From Pseudomonas sp. GM79 (lineage in GTDB: Bacteria > Pseudomonadota > Gammaproteobacteria > Pseudomonadales > Pseudomonadaceae): a stretch of 64,000 nt of DNA. The number at the start of each line of letters is the position of its first letter. Positions within the stretch are counted from its first letter, which is position 1. Shown piece after piece: positions 37,161 to 49,380 of this stretch. The position numbers and the translations under genes were made by a program. The notes beneath the pieces are model-generated. The model was not told the DNA's origin. It was given only the letters and a program-made list of their open reading frames with translations, and searched no databases. The DNA lies in the NCBI RefSeq assembly GCF_000282495.1, contig NZ_AKJE01000035.1:78174-142173 (forward strand). Direction: 5' to 3'.

Positions 37161-39264
37161 GTCGTCTCGAACAATGGCTTCCCTCGCAGGCCTGGCCCTC
37201 GGTTTGCTGGGGGATCCGGTCTTCGCCGAAGAATCGCAAACCGTTGAACTGGACGCCATCAGCGTCACCTCCGACTACGAATCCCCCACCGGCCCGGTCA
37301 AGGGTTACCGCGCCACGCGCTCCTCCAGCGCAACCAAAACCGACACCGCCCTTCGTGATATTGCGCAATCGATCAGTGTGATTCCCGTCAGTGTGCTCAA
37401 GGACCTGGGCAGCACCAGCGTCGAACGCGCGCTGGAATTTGCCGGCGGGGTATCGAAACAGAACAACTTCGGCGGCCTGACGCTTTACGAATACAGCGTG
37501 CGCGGCTTCACCACTTCGGAGTTCTACAAGGACGGTTTCAGCGCCAACCGCGGCTATCCAAGCACGCCGGACGTAGCCAACATCGAACGCATCGAAGTGC
37601 TCAAAGGCCCGGCCGCCAGCCTCTATGGTCGTGGCGATCCGGGTGGCACGGTGAACATCGTCACCAAGAAACCCCAGCCTGAAGCCTTCACCACACTGCA
37701 AACCAGCGCCGGCAGCTGGGATCGCTATCGCACCGCCGTGGACGTCAATACGCCGCTGGATGATGAGGGCAACGTTCTGTCCCGGGTGAACCTGGCTGTC
37801 GAGGACAACCACAGCTTCCGCGATCACGTCGACAATCAGCGTGTGTTTGTTGCGCCCTCCTTCAGCTGGCAACTGAACCCGGACACCAGCCTGTTGGTGG
37901 AGAGCGAATTCGTCCGTCACAGCTCGACCTTCGATCGCGGTATCGTCGCGCCAAACAATAAATGGAGCGGTGTCTCCCGTTCGACCTTCCTTGGCGAACC
38001 CAACGATGGTGACATCGACAACCACAACAATCTGCTGCAAGCCGCCCTCGAACATCAGCTCAACGACCGCTGGAAACTGCGCCTCGCCAGCCATTACAAA
38101 GAAGGCAAACTCTGGGGCTTCGCCTCCGAAAGTCGTCCCTTGAACGCCGACGGCCACACCATCGACCGTCGCTATCGCGAGCGCGATACCAACTGGCATG
38201 ACAGCATCACTCAGCTCGAACTGCGTGGTTTGTTCGACATCGGCAGCTGGCAACACGAACTGCTGATCGGCAGCGAATACGAGAATTTCCGCAAGAACGA
38301 ACGGGTCACGACCATTGCCGGCGGCCCGTACGCCATCGATATCTATCGACCGATCTACGGCCAGCCGAAACCCAATGGCGCACGCTCCGGGACCGACTTC
38401 TTCGAGCACGTCGAAAGCCAGGCGCTGAACCTTCAGGACCAGATCGTCTTCACCGACAAACTGCGCGGCATGCTCGGTGCGCGCTTCGAACATTTCGAAC
38501 AAAGCATCTACGATCACAGCCGCAACGCCACCAGCCGCCAGCGCCACGATGCCCTGACCCAGCGGGCCGGCCTGCTCTACCAGATGACGCCCGAAGTGGG
38601 CTTGTTCGCCAACGTCTCCACCTCATTCAAACCGAACAATGGGCTGGACGCCGCCGGCAAATCCTTCGACCCGGAAGAAGGCGTCGGTTATGAAGTCGGG
38701 ATCAAGAGCGAGCTATTCGACGATCGCCTGAGCACCACCCTCGCCGCCTTCCATATCGAAAAGGAAAACGTCCTGGCGCTCGATCCGAGCACCGACTCCA
38801 GCCGCGCCATGGGCAAGGCCCGCAGCCAGGGAGTGGACCTGCAAGTCACCGGGCAAGTGACCGATGCCGTGCGAGTAATCGGTGCTTTCGCGTACATCGA
38901 CGCCGAAGTCACCCAAGGCGACAAGGTCATTCCAACCGGCAGCCGAATTCTTGGCGTGGCCAAACGCAGCGGCAGTCTGTTGGGCGTTTATGAATTCCAG
39001 GACGGCTATTTGCGCGGTTCGGACGTTGGCGCAGCGTTCACCTATGTCGGCGATCGCTCGGGTGAAGCCGGCAGCGATTTCGAACTTCCGGCCTACCACA
39101 CCGTCGACCTGCTGGCCCATTACAAGGCCAGCGAAAACGTCACCGTGGGCCTGAACCTGAACAATCTTTTCGACGAGAAATACTTCGAGCGCTCCTACAG
39201 CAACTACTGGGTCAACCCCGGTGAGCCGCGCAATTTCACCGTCAGCCTGACACTCAACCTGTAA
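37159..39264 (+). CDS. TonB-dependent siderophore/metallophore receptor
   Basis: 701 residues from ATG 37159. Signal peptide MSSRTMASLAGLALGLLG then DPVFA; a plug domain with AQSISVIPVSVLKDLG, ERIEVLKGPAASLYGRGDPG and GTVNIVTKKP; and a 22-strand-type barrel ending in the C-terminal NFTVSLTLNL. It imports a metal chelate across the outer membrane using TonB. The paired DUF4198 protein suggests nickel, cobalt or zinc as well as iron. This pair occupies the position between algW and hisC, which are adjacent in P. aeruginosa, so it looks like an inserted cassette. Confidence 0.88.
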   Translation: MSSRTMASLAGLALGLLGDPVFAEESQTVELDAISVTSDYESPTGPVKGYRATRSSSATKTDTALRDIAQSISVIPVSVLKDLGSTSVERALEFAGGVSKQNNFGGLTLYEYSVRGFTTSEFYKDGFSANRGYPSTPDVANIERIEVLKGPAASLYGRGDPGGTVNIVTKKPQPEAFTTLQTSAGSWDRYRTAVDVNTPLDDEGNVLSRVNLAVEDNHSFRDHVDNQRVFVAPSFSWQLNPDTSLLVESEFVRHSSTFDRGIVAPNNKWSGVSRSTFLGEPNDGDIDNHNNLLQAALEHQLNDRWKLRLASHYKEGKLWGFASESRPLNADGHTIDRRYRERDTNWHDSITQLELRGLFDIGSWQHELLIGSEYENFRKNERVTTIAGGPYAIDIYRPIYGQPKPNGARSGTDFFEHVESQALNLQDQIVFTDKLRGMLGARFEHFEQSIYDHSRNATSRQRHDALTQRAGLLYQMTPEVGLFANVSTSFKPNNGLDAAGKSFDPEEGVGYEVGIKSELFDDRLSTTLAAFHIEKENVLALDPSTDSSRAMGKARSQGVDLQVTGQVTDAVRVIGAFAYIDAEVTQGDKVIPTGSRILGVAKRSGSLLGVYEFQDGYLRGSDVGAAFTYVGDRSGEAGSDFELPAYHTVDLLAHYKASENVTVGLNLNNLFDEKYFERSYSNYWVNPGEPRNFTVSLTLNL

Positions 39265-39277
39265 AAGGACGTCCACC

Positions 39278-39997
39278 ATGCAACACCTAAAATCCCTGGC
39301 GCTACTCAGTCTGTTGTGTGCCGGCCAAGTCTCGGCCCACGGTCTCTGGACCGAAGAACGTCGCGGCAACATCGAAGTCATCTACGGCCACGGTGCCGAA
39401 GACAACGCCTTCAAGGCACAGAAAATCAGCGGCGCGTGGGCCTATGACGTCGCCGGAAAAATGATCCCGGTGAACGTGCAACGGCTGGCCGACCACGCCC
39501 GCCTGCAGCCGTTGAAACCACCGGCGGTGATGGCCGTGGCGCTGAACAATGGCATGTGGTCGCAGACGGCGGATAAGAAATGGATCAACGAAGGACGCAG
39601 CAAAGTGCCGGGGGCTATTGAGTCGACCCAGACCTTCAAGTACAGCCTGGCGATCTACCAGCCGGGGGCGAAGCTGCCAAAGCTCGATCAGATGAAACTG
39701 TTGATTCTGCCGGAGGTTGATCCGCTTACCGTGGGGCCGGGCAAGTCGTTGCCGGTTCGAGTGCTGTTGGACGGTAAGCCGGCGGCGGGCGTGAAGTTGG
39801 TGGGCGACTATCGCAGCGCGCCGGATACGTTAAGCACCGAGACCGATGCAGAGGGTCGGGCGCAAGTATTGGTGCGTAATGAAGGGTTGAATGTGATTGC
39901 GGCGCAGATGGAGATTCCGCTGAAGGACAACCCGGATGTCGCGACGCGCGGGCTGTTCACGTCGCTGACCTTCCTGGGCGAAGCGCATCACGAGTAA
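39278..39997 (+). CDS. DUF4198 family periplasmic protein
   Basis: 239 residues with a signal peptide MQHLKSLALLSLLCAGQVSA followed at once by HGLWTEERRGNIEVIYGHG, a histidine-bearing mature N-terminus typical of DUF4198 (NikM-like) proteins. The later part VGPGKSLPVRVLLDGKPAAGVKL and DAEGRAQVLVRNEGLNV matches the family's immunoglobulin-like fold. Relatives accompany TonB receptors and nickel or cobalt uptake. It starts 13 bases after the receptor, so they form an operon. Metal specificity is inferred, not shown. Confidence 0.8.
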   Translation: MQHLKSLALLSLLCAGQVSAHGLWTEERRGNIEVIYGHGAEDNAFKAQKISGAWAYDVAGKMIPVNVQRLADHARLQPLKPPAVMAVALNNGMWSQTADKKWINEGRSKVPGAIESTQTFKYSLAIYQPGAKLPKLDQMKLLILPEVDPLTVGPGKSLPVRVLLDGKPAAGVKLVGDYRSAPDTLSTETDAEGRAQVLVRNEGLNVIAAQMEIPLKDNPDVATRGLFTSLTFLGEAHHE

Positions 39998-40010
39998 CCC
40001 AAAAAACCTT

Positions 40011-40167
40011 GTGGGAGCGTGGCTTTCCCGCGATGGGGACACCGCGGTGCAATAGGTAGTCCGCGTTATCGTTCTTCGCGAGCAAGCCCGCTCCCACACT
40101 TGATCTTCTGTGAACACACCATTGGTGAGCAATGGAGATCCAGTGTGGGAGCGGGCTTGCTCGCGAA
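40011..40167. repeat. Cluster of three REP copies (family 1 and a variant)
   Basis: A variant copy (GTGGGAGCGTGGCTTTCCCG) at 40011 is followed by an inverted family 1 core at 40075-40097 and a direct one at 40145-40167. It fills the convergent gap between the DUF4198 gene and hisC. Confidence 0.85.
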
Positions 40168-40173
40168 AGCGAT

Positions 40174-41226
40174 CTAAAGGTCGCCGAGGCCGTCGATCAG
40201 CGCCTGATTCTGCTCCGGCGCGCCGATGGAAATCCGCAGGAACTGGGCAATCCGCTCTTGCTTGAAGTGCCGAACGATCACGCCCTGTTCGCGCAACTTC
40301 GCCGCCAGCCCTGCCGCATCGTGCTTCGGGTGACGGGCGAAAATGAAGTTCGCCGCCGACGGCAACACCTCAAACCCCTTTGCCTCCAGCTGCGCGACCA
40401 CCTTTTCGCGACTCTCGATGACCAACCGGCAGGTCTTGTCAAAATACTCGCGATCCTCGAACGCCGCTGCCGCACCCACAATCGCCAGGCGATCCAGCGG
40501 GTAGGAGTTGAAGCTGTTCTTGATCCGCTCCAGCGCCTCGATCAAGTCCGGATGCCCCACCGCCAGACCAACCCGCAGGCCCGCCAGTGAACGGGACTTG
40601 GACAGGGTCTGAGTCACCAGCAGGTTCGGATAACGGTCCACCAGCGTGATCGCCGTTTCACCACCGAAATCAATGTAAGCCTCATCCACCACGACCACCG
40701 AATCCGGACTGGCCTTGAGGATTTGCTCAACCGCGTCCAGCGCCAGCAGGCAACCGGTCGGTGCGTTCGGGTTCGGGAAAATGATCCCGCCGTTCGGCTT
40801 GGCGTAGTCCGCCGGGTTGATCTGGAATTGCTCATCCAGCGGCACCGCGTCGAATGCGATGCCGTACAACCCGCAGTAAACCGGGTAGAAGCTGTAGCTG
40901 ATGTCCGGGAATAGCAGCGGCTGATCGTGTTGCAGCAAACCGTGGAAAATGTGCGCCAGGACTTCATCGGAACCGTTGCCGAGGAACACCTGATTGCCCT
41001 GCACGCCGTAGTACTTGGCAACAGCCTGCTTGAGCAGGTCGCTGTTCGGGTCCGGGTACAGACGCAGGTTATCGTTCAGTTCGGTCTGCATTGCGGCCAA
41101 AGCTTTGGGCGATGGACCGTACGGGTTTTCGTTGGTATTGAGCTTCACCAGTTTTGCCAGCTTCGGCTGCTCGCCCGGCACGTAAGGCACCAGGCTCTTG
41201 ACGAAGGGACTCCAGAATTTACTCAT
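40174..41226 (-). CDS. hisC: Histidinol-phosphate aminotransferase
   Basis: 350 residues, class I/II PLP aminotransferase. Visible are [13 protein letters not shown], the NPNAPTG substrate/PLP loop at about 152-158, [11 protein letters not shown], and the PLP lysine K210 in [14 protein letters not shown]. It converts imidazole-acetol phosphate to histidinol phosphate. It follows hisD with a 2-base gap, forming a hisG-hisD-hisC cluster. Confidence 0.95.
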   Translation of the reverse strand: MSKFWSPFVKSLVPYVPGEQPKLAKLVKLNTNENPYGPSPKALAAMQTELNDNLRLYPDPNSDLLKQAVAKYYGVQGNQVFLGNGSDEVLAHIFHGLLQHDQPLLFPDISYSFYPVYCGLYGIAFDAVPLDEQFQINPADYAKPNGGIIFPNPNAPTGCLLALDAVEQILKASPDSVVVVDEAYIDFGGETAITLVDRYPNLLVTQTLSKSRSLAGLRVGLAVGHPDLIEALERIKNSFNSYPLDRLAIVGAAAAFEDREYFDKTCRLVIESREKVVAQLEAKGFEVLPSAANFIFARHPKHDAAGLAAKLREQGVIVRHFKQERIAQFLRISIGAPEQNQALIDGLGDL

Positions 41227-41228
41227 GT

Positions 41229-42554
41229 TCAGTTGCCCTTCTTATCGTCAACGATACGGTATTCGGCGCTGCGGGCGTGGGCGGTCAGCGACTCGCCACG
41301 GGCCAGCACGGAAGCGGTTTTGCCCAGTTCGGAGGCACCCTGCTCGGAGCAGAAGATGATCGACGAACGTTTCTGGAAGTCGTAAACACCCAGTGGCGAA
41401 GAGAAGCGCGCGGTGCCGGACGTTGGCAGCACGTGGTTCGGGCCAGCGCAGTAGTCGCCCAGCGCTTCGGAGGTGTGGCGGCCCATGAAGATCGCGCCGG
41501 CGTGGCGGATCTGCGGCAACCAGGCCTGTGGATCGGCAACCGACAACTCCAGGTGTTCCGGCGCGATACGGTTGGCAACTTCAATCGCTTGTTCCATGTC
41601 GCGAACCTTGATCAGCGCTCCGCGACCATTGATCGAGGTTTCGATGATCTCGGCGCGCTCCATGGTCGGCAGCAATTTGGCGATGCTGGCGGCGACCTTG
41701 TCGAGGAACTCGGCGTCCGGGCTGACCAGAATCGCCTGGGCGTCTTCGTCGTGCTCGGCCTGGGAGAACAGGTCCATGGCAATCCAGTCCGGATCGGTCT
41801 GACCGTCACACACCACGAGGATCTCGGAGGGGCCGGCGATCATGTCGATGCCGACCTGACCGAACACGTGGCGCTTGGCGGTGGCGACATAGATGTTGCC
41901 AGGGCCGACCACTTTGTCGACCTTCGGCACGCTTTCGGTGCCGTAAGCCAGCGCCGCAACAGCCTGGGCACCGCCGATGGTGAACACCCGGTCGACGCCC
42001 GCGATACAGGCCGCGGCCAGCACCAGTTCGTTGACTTCACCGCGCGGAGTCGGCACGACCATGACCACTTCGGTCACACCTGCCACCTTGGCCGGAATCG
42101 CGTTCATAAGCACCGATGACGGGTACGACGCCTTGCCGCCCGGCACATACAGACCGGCGCGATCCAGCGGCGTGACTTTCTGGCCCAGCACAGTGCCGTC
42201 AGCTTCGGTGTAGCTCCAGGAATCCTGCTTCTGTTTTTCGTGGTAGCTGCGCACGCGAGTCGCGGCTTTTTCCAGGGCTTCACGCTGAGGCGCGGTGATG
42301 CGGGTCAGGGCCAGTTCCAGGCGTTCACGCGGCAGGATCAAATCTGCCATGGAGGCGACTTGCAGGCCGTCGAACTTCTGGGTGAATTCCACCAGCGCCG
42401 CGTCGCCGCGTTCGCGCACTGCCCTGATGATGTCCAGCACTCGCTGATTGACCGAGTCGTCAGACACACTTTCCCAGCTCAGCAGATGATCCAGATGATG
42501 TGCGAAATCCGGGTCAGCAGCGTTGAGTCGGCGAATTGCAGTCGGTGCGGTCAT
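41229..42554 (-). CDS. hisD: Histidinol dehydrogenase
   Basis: 441 residues, a zinc enzyme performing the last two oxidations of histidine synthesis. Recognised by [65 protein letters not shown] and the ending [18 protein letters not shown]. Full length. It lies between hisG (126 bases upstream) and hisC. Confidence 0.96.
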   Translation of the reverse strand: MTAPTAIRRLNAADPDFAHHLDHLLSWESVSDDSVNQRVLDIIRAVRERGDAALVEFTQKFDGLQVASMADLILPRERLELALTRITAPQREALEKAATRVRSYHEKQKQDSWSYTEADGTVLGQKVTPLDRAGLYVPGGKASYPSSVLMNAIPAKVAGVTEVVMVVPTPRGEVNELVLAAACIAGVDRVFTIGGAQAVAALAYGTESVPKVDKVVGPGNIYVATAKRHVFGQVGIDMIAGPSEILVVCDGQTDPDWIAMDLFSQAEHDEDAQAILVSPDAEFLDKVAASIAKLLPTMERAEIIETSINGRGALIKVRDMEQAIEVANRIAPEHLELSVADPQAWLPQIRHAGAIFMGRHTSEALGDYCAGPNHVLPTSGTARFSSPLGVYDFQKRSSIIFCSEQGASELGKTASVLARGESLTAHARSAEYRIVDDKKGN

Positions 42555-42680
42555 AGCGAGAGCCTCATAGGAATGGCAAAAACTCAGGCGCCCTAACTTA
42601 GCAGTCGTTTCCGCTTGGGCACCTGAGAATTCTGGCTATGAGGCGGATAGACGGGCGCGACTCAAGGTCGCGCGGGTGAA

Positions 42681-43316
42681 TCAGCCGCGGTGTCGAGACT
42701 CCACTGCCTTGCGCAGGGTGTCGATCAACGCCTGGATTCGGGCGTGCTGCATTTTCATCGAAGCTTTGTTGACGATCAGCCGGGAGCTGATGTCGGCAAT
42801 GAAATCCTGGGGCTCCAGGCCATTGGCACGCAGAGTGTTACCGGTGTCGACCACGTCGATGATCTTGTCCGCCAGACCGATCAGCGGCGCCAGCTCCATC
42901 GAGCCGTAGAGCTTGATGATGTCGACCTGACGGCCTTGCTCGGCATAGTAACGCTTGGCGACGTTGACGAATTTGGTCGCCACCCGCAGACGCCCCTTGG
43001 GCTCGACATCGCCGACACGGCCGGCGGTCATCAGCTTGCAGAGGGCAATTCGCAGATCCAGAGGTTCGTACAGACCCTGGCCGCCATACTCCATCAGCAC
43101 GTCTTTACCGGCGACGCCCAGGTCGGCGGCACCATGCTCGACGTAGGTCGGCACATCGGTGGCGCGCACGATCAGCAGGCGCACATCGGCCTGGGTCGTG
43201 GGGATGATCAGCTTGCGGCTCTTGTCCGGATTCTCGGTCGGCACGATACCCGCTTCAGCCAGAAGCGGCAGGGTGTCGTCAAGGATGCGGCCCTTGGACA
43301 GTGCGATGGTCAACAT
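42681..43316 (-). CDS. hisG: ATP phosphoribosyltransferase, short form
   Basis: 211 residues of the short HisG type ([50 protein letters not shown]). It starts histidine synthesis from ATP and PRPP. The short form lacks the C-terminal regulatory domain and needs HisZ, which is not in this window. It lies 128 bases downstream of murA in the same direction. Confidence 0.95.
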   Translation of the reverse strand: MLTIALSKGRILDDTLPLLAEAGIVPTENPDKSRKLIIPTTQADVRLLIVRATDVPTYVEHGAADLGVAGKDVLMEYGGQGLYEPLDLRIALCKLMTAGRVGDVEPKGRLRVATKFVNVAKRYYAEQGRQVDIIKLYGSMELAPLIGLADKIIDVVDTGNTLRANGLEPQDFIADISSRLIVNKASMKMQHARIQALIDTLRKAVESRHRG

Positions 43317-43444
43317 GGGAAACGTCAGTCCTTATCAAGGTACTCATGCCCGGTCGCAAACGGCGCCGGACATACATCGAGGCCGTTACCAGCCCCGACT
43401 TGAACAAAATCAACGGGCGCGTCCTTGCGCCCATGCAGCAGAAA

Positions 43445-44972
<1,528 letters not shown>

Positions 44973-45018
44973 GCTCAACCTCAATCGGCGCCCTGTGCGC
45001 GCGGGTCGGACATCATAC

Positions 45019-45074
45019 AAAAAAGCCCCGCGCCTGCGAACCCCGCATTCACAGGACTCTGACGGGGGGCTTCT
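45019..45074 (-). terminator. Terminator of the mla operon
   Basis: On the minus strand GAAGCCCC pairs with GGGGCTT at the far end, followed by TTTTTT; the intervening 35 bases also contain partial stems. It lies between the mlaB stop and ibaG. Confidence 0.65.
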
Positions 45075-45087
45075 TTATAGATGCGGT

Positions 45088-45393
45088 TCAGGGGTGCGCC
45101 AACAGCTCGGTCAATTCGCTGACCTGAGCGATTTCACGCATATCGTCGGGCATCGCGCGAATGCTCAGGGCCTTGCCGGCCGCCTGGGCATCGCGCATGA
45201 AGCACAGCAACAGCGACAAGCCAACGCTGCTGGACTTCTCCACCGCTGAGCAATCAACCACCAGCGCAGCCGCGTTACTGGACTTGATCAGCGCCTGCCC
45301 CTGCTTGCGCAGGTTCGGGCCTGTCCGGTAATCCAGCACGCCACTGAGCAGCAGTTCGCCGGATTCGCTCATGCGAATGGCCGACTCACTCAT
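45088..45393 (-). CDS. mlaB: STAS-domain protein MlaB
   Basis: 101 residues from ATG 45393. A STAS fold like anti-sigma antagonists: GELLLSGVLDYRTGPNLRKQ, AALVVDCSAVEKSSSVGLSLLL. In the Mla system it binds the ATPase MlaF and supports complex activity. Its start overlaps the mlaC stop by 4 bases, indicating coupling. Last gene of mlaFEDCB. Confidence 0.88.
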   Translation of the reverse strand: MSESAIRMSESGELLLSGVLDYRTGPNLRKQGQALIKSSNAAALVVDCSAVEKSSSVGLSLLLCFMRDAQAAGKALSIRAMPDDMREIAQVSELTELLAHP

Positions 45394-46043
45394 TGGGTTT
45401 GCTTCTCGGTAGATTGTTCGGTGGCTTCCTTGGCTTTGGCGACTTCCCCGGCCCAACCGTTGATGGTCTTGTCCAGGTCGTTGCCATTGCGCTGCATCGC
45501 ATCAGCAAACTGATCGCGGAACAGCTTGCCAATGTTGATGCCGTTGATGATCACGTTGCGCAGCTTCCACTCGCCGTTGATCTTCTCGAGTGTATAAGAC
45601 ACAGGATAGATCGCGCCGCTGCTACTCTTGACCGTCATGCCAACGCTGGTACGGTCGCCTGACTCATCCTTGGCAGGATCGACGACGATGCCCTGGTTGT
45701 CGTACTCAAGCAAAGCATTGCCATAGAACTGGAACAGGCCTTTTTTGAAGTTCTCGACAAACTTCTGCATCTGCTCGGGCGTGGCCTTGCGTGAATACTT
45801 GACCGTCATGATGCTCTTGGAAATGCCTTCGGCATCCACCACAGGCCCGACGATGGCATTCAGCGCCGTATAAAAGTCCTGCGGGTCCTGCTTGTACTTT
45901 TCTTTGTTGGCAGCAAGATCCGCCAACAACCGGGTGGTGGTGTCCTGTACCAGATCGTGCGCGGAAGGCGCCGCCACGGCGTTAGCCATCATCGGCAAAG
46001 CCGCGAGTATTACCAACAGGCCACGTCGCAAGATAGAGATCAT
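45390..46043 (-). CDS. mlaC: Periplasmic phospholipid-binding protein MlaC
   Basis: 217 residues with a signal peptide (MISILRRGLLVILAALPMMA) and the MlaC/Ttg2D domain (FYTALNAIVGPVVDAEGISKSI, MQKFVENFKKGLFQFYGNAL, GEWKLRNVIINGINIGK). It shuttles phospholipids between the outer-membrane lipoprotein MlaA and the inner-membrane MlaFEDB complex. In P. putida the homologous operon was named ttg2 for toluene tolerance. Confidence 0.93.
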   Translation of the reverse strand: MISILRRGLLVILAALPMMANAVAAPSAHDLVQDTTTRLLADLAANKEKYKQDPQDFYTALNAIVGPVVDAEGISKSIMTVKYSRKATPEQMQKFVENFKKGLFQFYGNALLEYDNQGIVVDPAKDESGDRTSVGMTVKSSSGAIYPVSYTLEKINGEWKLRNVIINGINIGKLFRDQFADAMQRNGNDLDKTINGWAGEVAKAKEATEQSTEKQTQ

Positions 46044-46054
46044 TCAAAAGCTCC

Positions 46055-46522
46055 TCATTTGGCGTCTTTGCTAACGGTATTGAGCAGGAATTTACCGATC
46101 AGGTCCTCGAGCACCAGCGACGACTGCGTGTCGTGGATGGTTCCCCCTTCCTTGAGCAGGGTTTCTTCCCCGCCCACGCTGATACCGATGTATTTCTCAC
46201 CCAACAGGCCAGCGGTCAGGATAGATGCAGTGGAGTCGGTCGGCAGATTATCTACGCGCTTTTCCAGTTGCATGGTCACCCGACCGGTGAAGCTGTCGCG
46301 ATCCAGATCGATTGCGGTGACTTTGCCGATGGTGACACCGGCCATGGTCACTTTAGCTCTGACCGTCAAACCGGCGATATTGTCGAAATACGCATAAAGT
46401 TTATAAGTATCGGTGCTCGCCGTCGGAGCCAGGCCACTGACCCGCAGCGCAAGCAACAGCAAAGCCAGGATGCCAGCCAGCAAGAAAAGGCCGACACCGA
46501 TTTCCAGGGTGCGGTTTTGCAT
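46055..46522 (-). CDS. mlaD: MCE-domain protein MlaD
   Basis: 155 residues: one N-terminal membrane helix (GVGLFLLAGILALLLLALRV) and a single MCE domain (YKLYAYFDNIAGLTVRAKVTMA, IGKVTAIDLD, TASILTAGLLGEKYIGIS). It forms the hexameric lipid-binding ring of the inner-membrane Mla complex. Its start codon overlaps the mlaE stop by one base. Confidence 0.94.
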   Translation of the reverse strand: MQNRTLEIGVGLFLLAGILALLLLALRVSGLAPTASTDTYKLYAYFDNIAGLTVRAKVTMAGVTIGKVTAIDLDRDSFTGRVTMQLEKRVDNLPTDSTASILTAGLLGEKYIGISVGGEETLLKEGGTIHDTQSSLVLEDLIGKFLLNTVSKDAK

Positions 46523-47319
46523 CAGAAATCTCCAAACATCAAGGCGGTCAAGATAAAGTCCAGGCCAAGTACAGCCAAAGAGGCATACACCACGGTCTTG
46601 GTAGTGGCACGACTGATCCCCTCGGAAGTGGGCTCGCAGTCATAGCCTTGGAATACGGCGATCCAGGTCACGACGAAGGCAAAAACGATGCTTTTGATAA
46701 TACCGTTGAGCACATCGTCGACAAACGTCACGCTGTTCTGCATGTTCGACCAGTAGGAGCCTTCATAGACACCCAGCCAGTCGACGGCCACCCACGAACC
46801 GCCCCAGATACCCACCACGCTGAAAATCGTCGTCAGTACCGGCAAGGAAATGAAACCGGCCCACAGGCGCGGGGCAATGATGTACTTGAGCGGGTCGACC
46901 CCGATCATTTCCAGGCTGGACAATTGCTCGGTGGACTTCATGTTGCCGATTTCGGCGGTCAGCGCCGACCCTGCGCGCCCGGCGAACAGCAAGGCCGTGA
47001 CCACCGGCCCCAGTTCACGCAGCAGCGTCAACGCGACCATCTGCCCGACGGCCTGTTCCGAACCGTAGCTGGACAGAATATTGAACCCCTGCAGGGCCAG
47101 CACCATGCCGATGAACACCCCGGAGACCACGATGATCACCAGGGACATCACGCCCACCGAATGCAGTTGCTTGACCAGCAAGCCGAAACCGCCGCCGATG
47201 CCGCCACGACCGAGCAAGGCATGGAACAGGAACAACGCCGAACGCCCGAACACCGCCATCACATCGATGCCGGCATGACCGAAACGGCGCACCCTTTCTA
47301 TTAGTGTGATCTTGCGCAT
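46522..47319 (-). CDS. mlaE: Mla ABC transporter permease MlaE
   Basis: 265 residues from ATG 47319, forming TGATG with the mlaF stop. An MlaE/YrbE permease with about five membrane segments and the conserved [25 protein letters not shown] stretch (seen in two parts) and [12 protein letters not shown]. It is the membrane subunit of the phospholipid transporter that keeps outer-membrane lipid asymmetry. Confidence 0.94.
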   Translation of the reverse strand: MRKITLIERVRRFGHAGIDVMAVFGRSALFLFHALLGRGGIGGGFGLLVKQLHSVGVMSLVIIVVSGVFIGMVLALQGFNILSSYGSEQAVGQMVALTLLRELGPVVTALLFAGRAGSALTAEIGNMKSTEQLSSLEMIGVDPLKYIIAPRLWAGFISLPVLTTIFSVVGIWGGSWVAVDWLGVYEGSYWSNMQNSVTFVDDVLNGIIKSIVFAFVVTWIAVFQGYDCEPTSEGISRATTKTVVYASLAVLGLDFILTALMFGDF

Positions 47320-48128
47320 CAACGCTTCCCCAGAAGATCTGCGCGGTAATCCGGCGCTGGAAAGTGGTATGCGACCGGGCCGTCGGGTTCGCCAGTCAAG
47401 AATTGACGAATACGTGGCTCATCCGATTTCATCAGATCCTTGGGAGTGCCTTGCCCCAACACTTGCCCGTCGCCCACCACGATGAGGTGGTCGGCGATGC
47501 TCGCGGTCTCGGCCAGGTCGTGGGAAACCACAATGCTGGTGATGTTCAGCGCATCGTTGAGCAAGCGGATCAAGCGCACCAGCACGCCCATGGCGATCGG
47601 GTCCTGGCCGACGAAAGGCTCGTCGTACATCAGGATTCGCGGATCGAGAGCAATTGCCCGGGCCAGCGCGACGCGACGTTTCATGCCGCCAGACAATTCG
47701 TCAGGCATCAGGTCGATGGCGCCACGCAAGCCAACAGCCTGCAATTTGAGCAGGACAATGTCGCGGATCATTTCTTCCGGCAGCGCTGTATGAACACGTA
47801 GCGGAAAAGCGACGTTCTCGAACACATCAAGGTCGGTAAACAACGCACCGCTCTGAAACAGCACACCCATGTGCTTGCGCGCATCGAACAGATCGTTGCG
47901 CGACAGTGTTGGCAGGTTCTGGCCATTGACCCAGACTTCGCCGCTGGTGGGGCGCAACTGTGCGCCGATCAGCCGCAACAGCGTGGTCTTGCCACACCCG
48001 GAAGGTCCCATGATGCCGGTAACCTTGCCGCGCGGGATGCGGATATCGATGTTATTGAAAATGCTGCGCGTACCGCGCTTGAAGGTCAGTCCCTTCAGCT
48101 CGACCGCGTAGGCGTTATCGGCACTCAT
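47319..48128 (-). CDS. mlaF: Mla ABC transporter ATPase MlaF
   Basis: 269 residues with Walker [10 protein letters not shown] at 41-49, the signature [16 protein letters not shown], Walker [14 protein letters not shown] and the H-loop histidine in VVSHDLAET. It powers MlaE. First gene of the mlaFEDCB operon, divergent from kdsD across about 280 bases. Confidence 0.95.
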   Translation of the reverse strand: MSADNAYAVELKGLTFKRGTRSIFNNIDIRIPRGKVTGIMGPSGCGKTTLLRLIGAQLRPTSGEVWVNGQNLPTLSRNDLFDARKHMGVLFQSGALFTDLDVFENVAFPLRVHTALPEEMIRDIVLLKLQAVGLRGAIDLMPDELSGGMKRRVALARAIALDPRILMYDEPFVGQDPIAMGVLVRLIRLLNDALNITSIVVSHDLAETASIADHLIVVGDGQVLGQGTPKDLMKSDEPRIRQFLTGEPDGPVAYHFPAPDYRADLLGKR

Positions 48129-48405
48129 CTAAACTCCTTGCGATGCAGCCTCTCACTCGGACGCCTGGCTTTCTGGCGAAAGCACATACCTCCCCGGGCA
48201 GGCCGAACTGGCGGCGAACTATATCACTGCAAAGCTCAAGCGCCCAAGGCCCAAGCCGGGCATGTTCAGCAACATGACCGCCCGAAATCATCCATTTAGA
48301 GAGGATTCGGTAACAAGGAATGACAAACCGCGACGAACTAGCGTGAGGGTTTTGATCATTACCGTTATAATCGCCGCCTTTTCATCAGGCTATTTGATTT
48401 CCGAC

Positions 48406-49380
48406 ATGAACCAATCCAGCGACCTGATTCAATCCGCACAACGTACCATCCGTTTGGAACTGGAAGCCGTACAAGGCTTGCTACCCCATATCAATGCGGA
48501 TTTCGTACGTGCGTGCGAGATGATTCTGGCCAGCAAAGGCCGCGTAGTCGTGGTCGGCATGGGCAAATCGGGGCACATCGGCAACAAGATTGCCGCCACC
48601 CTGGCCAGCACCGGCACCACAGCGTTCTTCGTGCATCCGGCCGAGGCCAGCCATGGCGATATGGGCATGATCACCCGTGATGACATCATTCTGGCGCTGT
48701 CGAACTCCGGCTCCACCAACGAGATCGTCACCTTGCTGCCGCTGATCAAACGCCAGGGCATTCAAATGATCAGCCTGACCGGCAACCCCGAGTCGCCGCT
48801 GGCCAAGGCGGCGGAAGTCAACCTCAATGTAAGCGTCGAACACGAAGCCTGCCCGCTGAATCTGGCACCCACCTCGTCGACCACCGCGGCACTGGTCATG
48901 GGTGATGCTCTCGCCGTTGCCTTGCTTGAAGCTCGCGGCTTTACCGCCGAAGACTTCGCCTTTTCCCACCCGGGCGGCGCCCTTGGCCGCCGCTTGTTGC
49001 TGAAAGTGGAAAACGTCATGCATGCCGGCACCGAATTGCCGCAAGTGATGTGCGGTACGCTGCTCAAGGATGCCTTGATGGAAATGACCCGTAAGGGATT
49101 GGGCATGACCGTTGTACTGAGTACGGATGGAAAACTCGCCGGGATCTTCACCGACGGCGACCTGCGCCGCACGCTGGACCGCACCATCGATATCCACAGC
49201 ACCACCATTGATGAAGTGATGACCGCCCACGGCAAGACCGCCCGCGCCGAGATGCTCGCCGCCGAGGCCCTGAAAATCATGGAAGACCACAAGATCAACG
49301 CACTGGTAGTGGTCGACAGCGAAGACCGTCCGGTCGGCGCCTTGAACATGCACGATTTGCTGCGTGCGGGAGTAATGTAA
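48406..49380 (+). CDS. kdsD: Arabinose-5-phosphate isomerase KdsD
   Basis: 324 residues from ATG 48406; an in-frame extension to 48262 covers the promoter region, with a TATAAT at 48366-48371, and is unlikely to be translated. A SIS domain (VVVVGMGKSGHIGNKIAATLAS, ALSNSGSTNEIVTLLP) is followed by two CBS domains (VMHAGTELPQV and VMTAHGKTARAEM). It makes arabinose 5-phosphate for Kdo. Its stop overlaps the kdsC start by one base. Confidence 0.94.
   Translation: MNQSSDLIQSAQRTIRLELEAVQGLLPHINADFVRACEMILASKGRVVVVGMGKSGHIGNKIAATLASTGTTAFFVHPAEASHGDMGMITRDDIILALSNSGSTNEIVTLLPLIKRQGIQMISLTGNPESPLAKAAEVNLNVSVEHEACPLNLAPTSSTTAALVMGDALAVALLEARGFTAEDFAFSHPGGALGRRLLLKVENVMHAGTELPQVMCGTLLKDALMEMTRKGLGMTVVLSTDGKLAGIFTDGDLRRTLDRTIDIHSTTIDEVMTAHGKTARAEMLAAEALKIMEDHKINALVVVDSEDRPVGALNMHDLLRAGVM

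Noticed and set aside
48262..48405. N-terminal extension of KdsD with a hydrophobic segment
   Set aside because: The extra 48 residues have no counterpart in KdsD, overlap a likely -10 element and lack a ribosome site; the ATG at 48406 fits the family.
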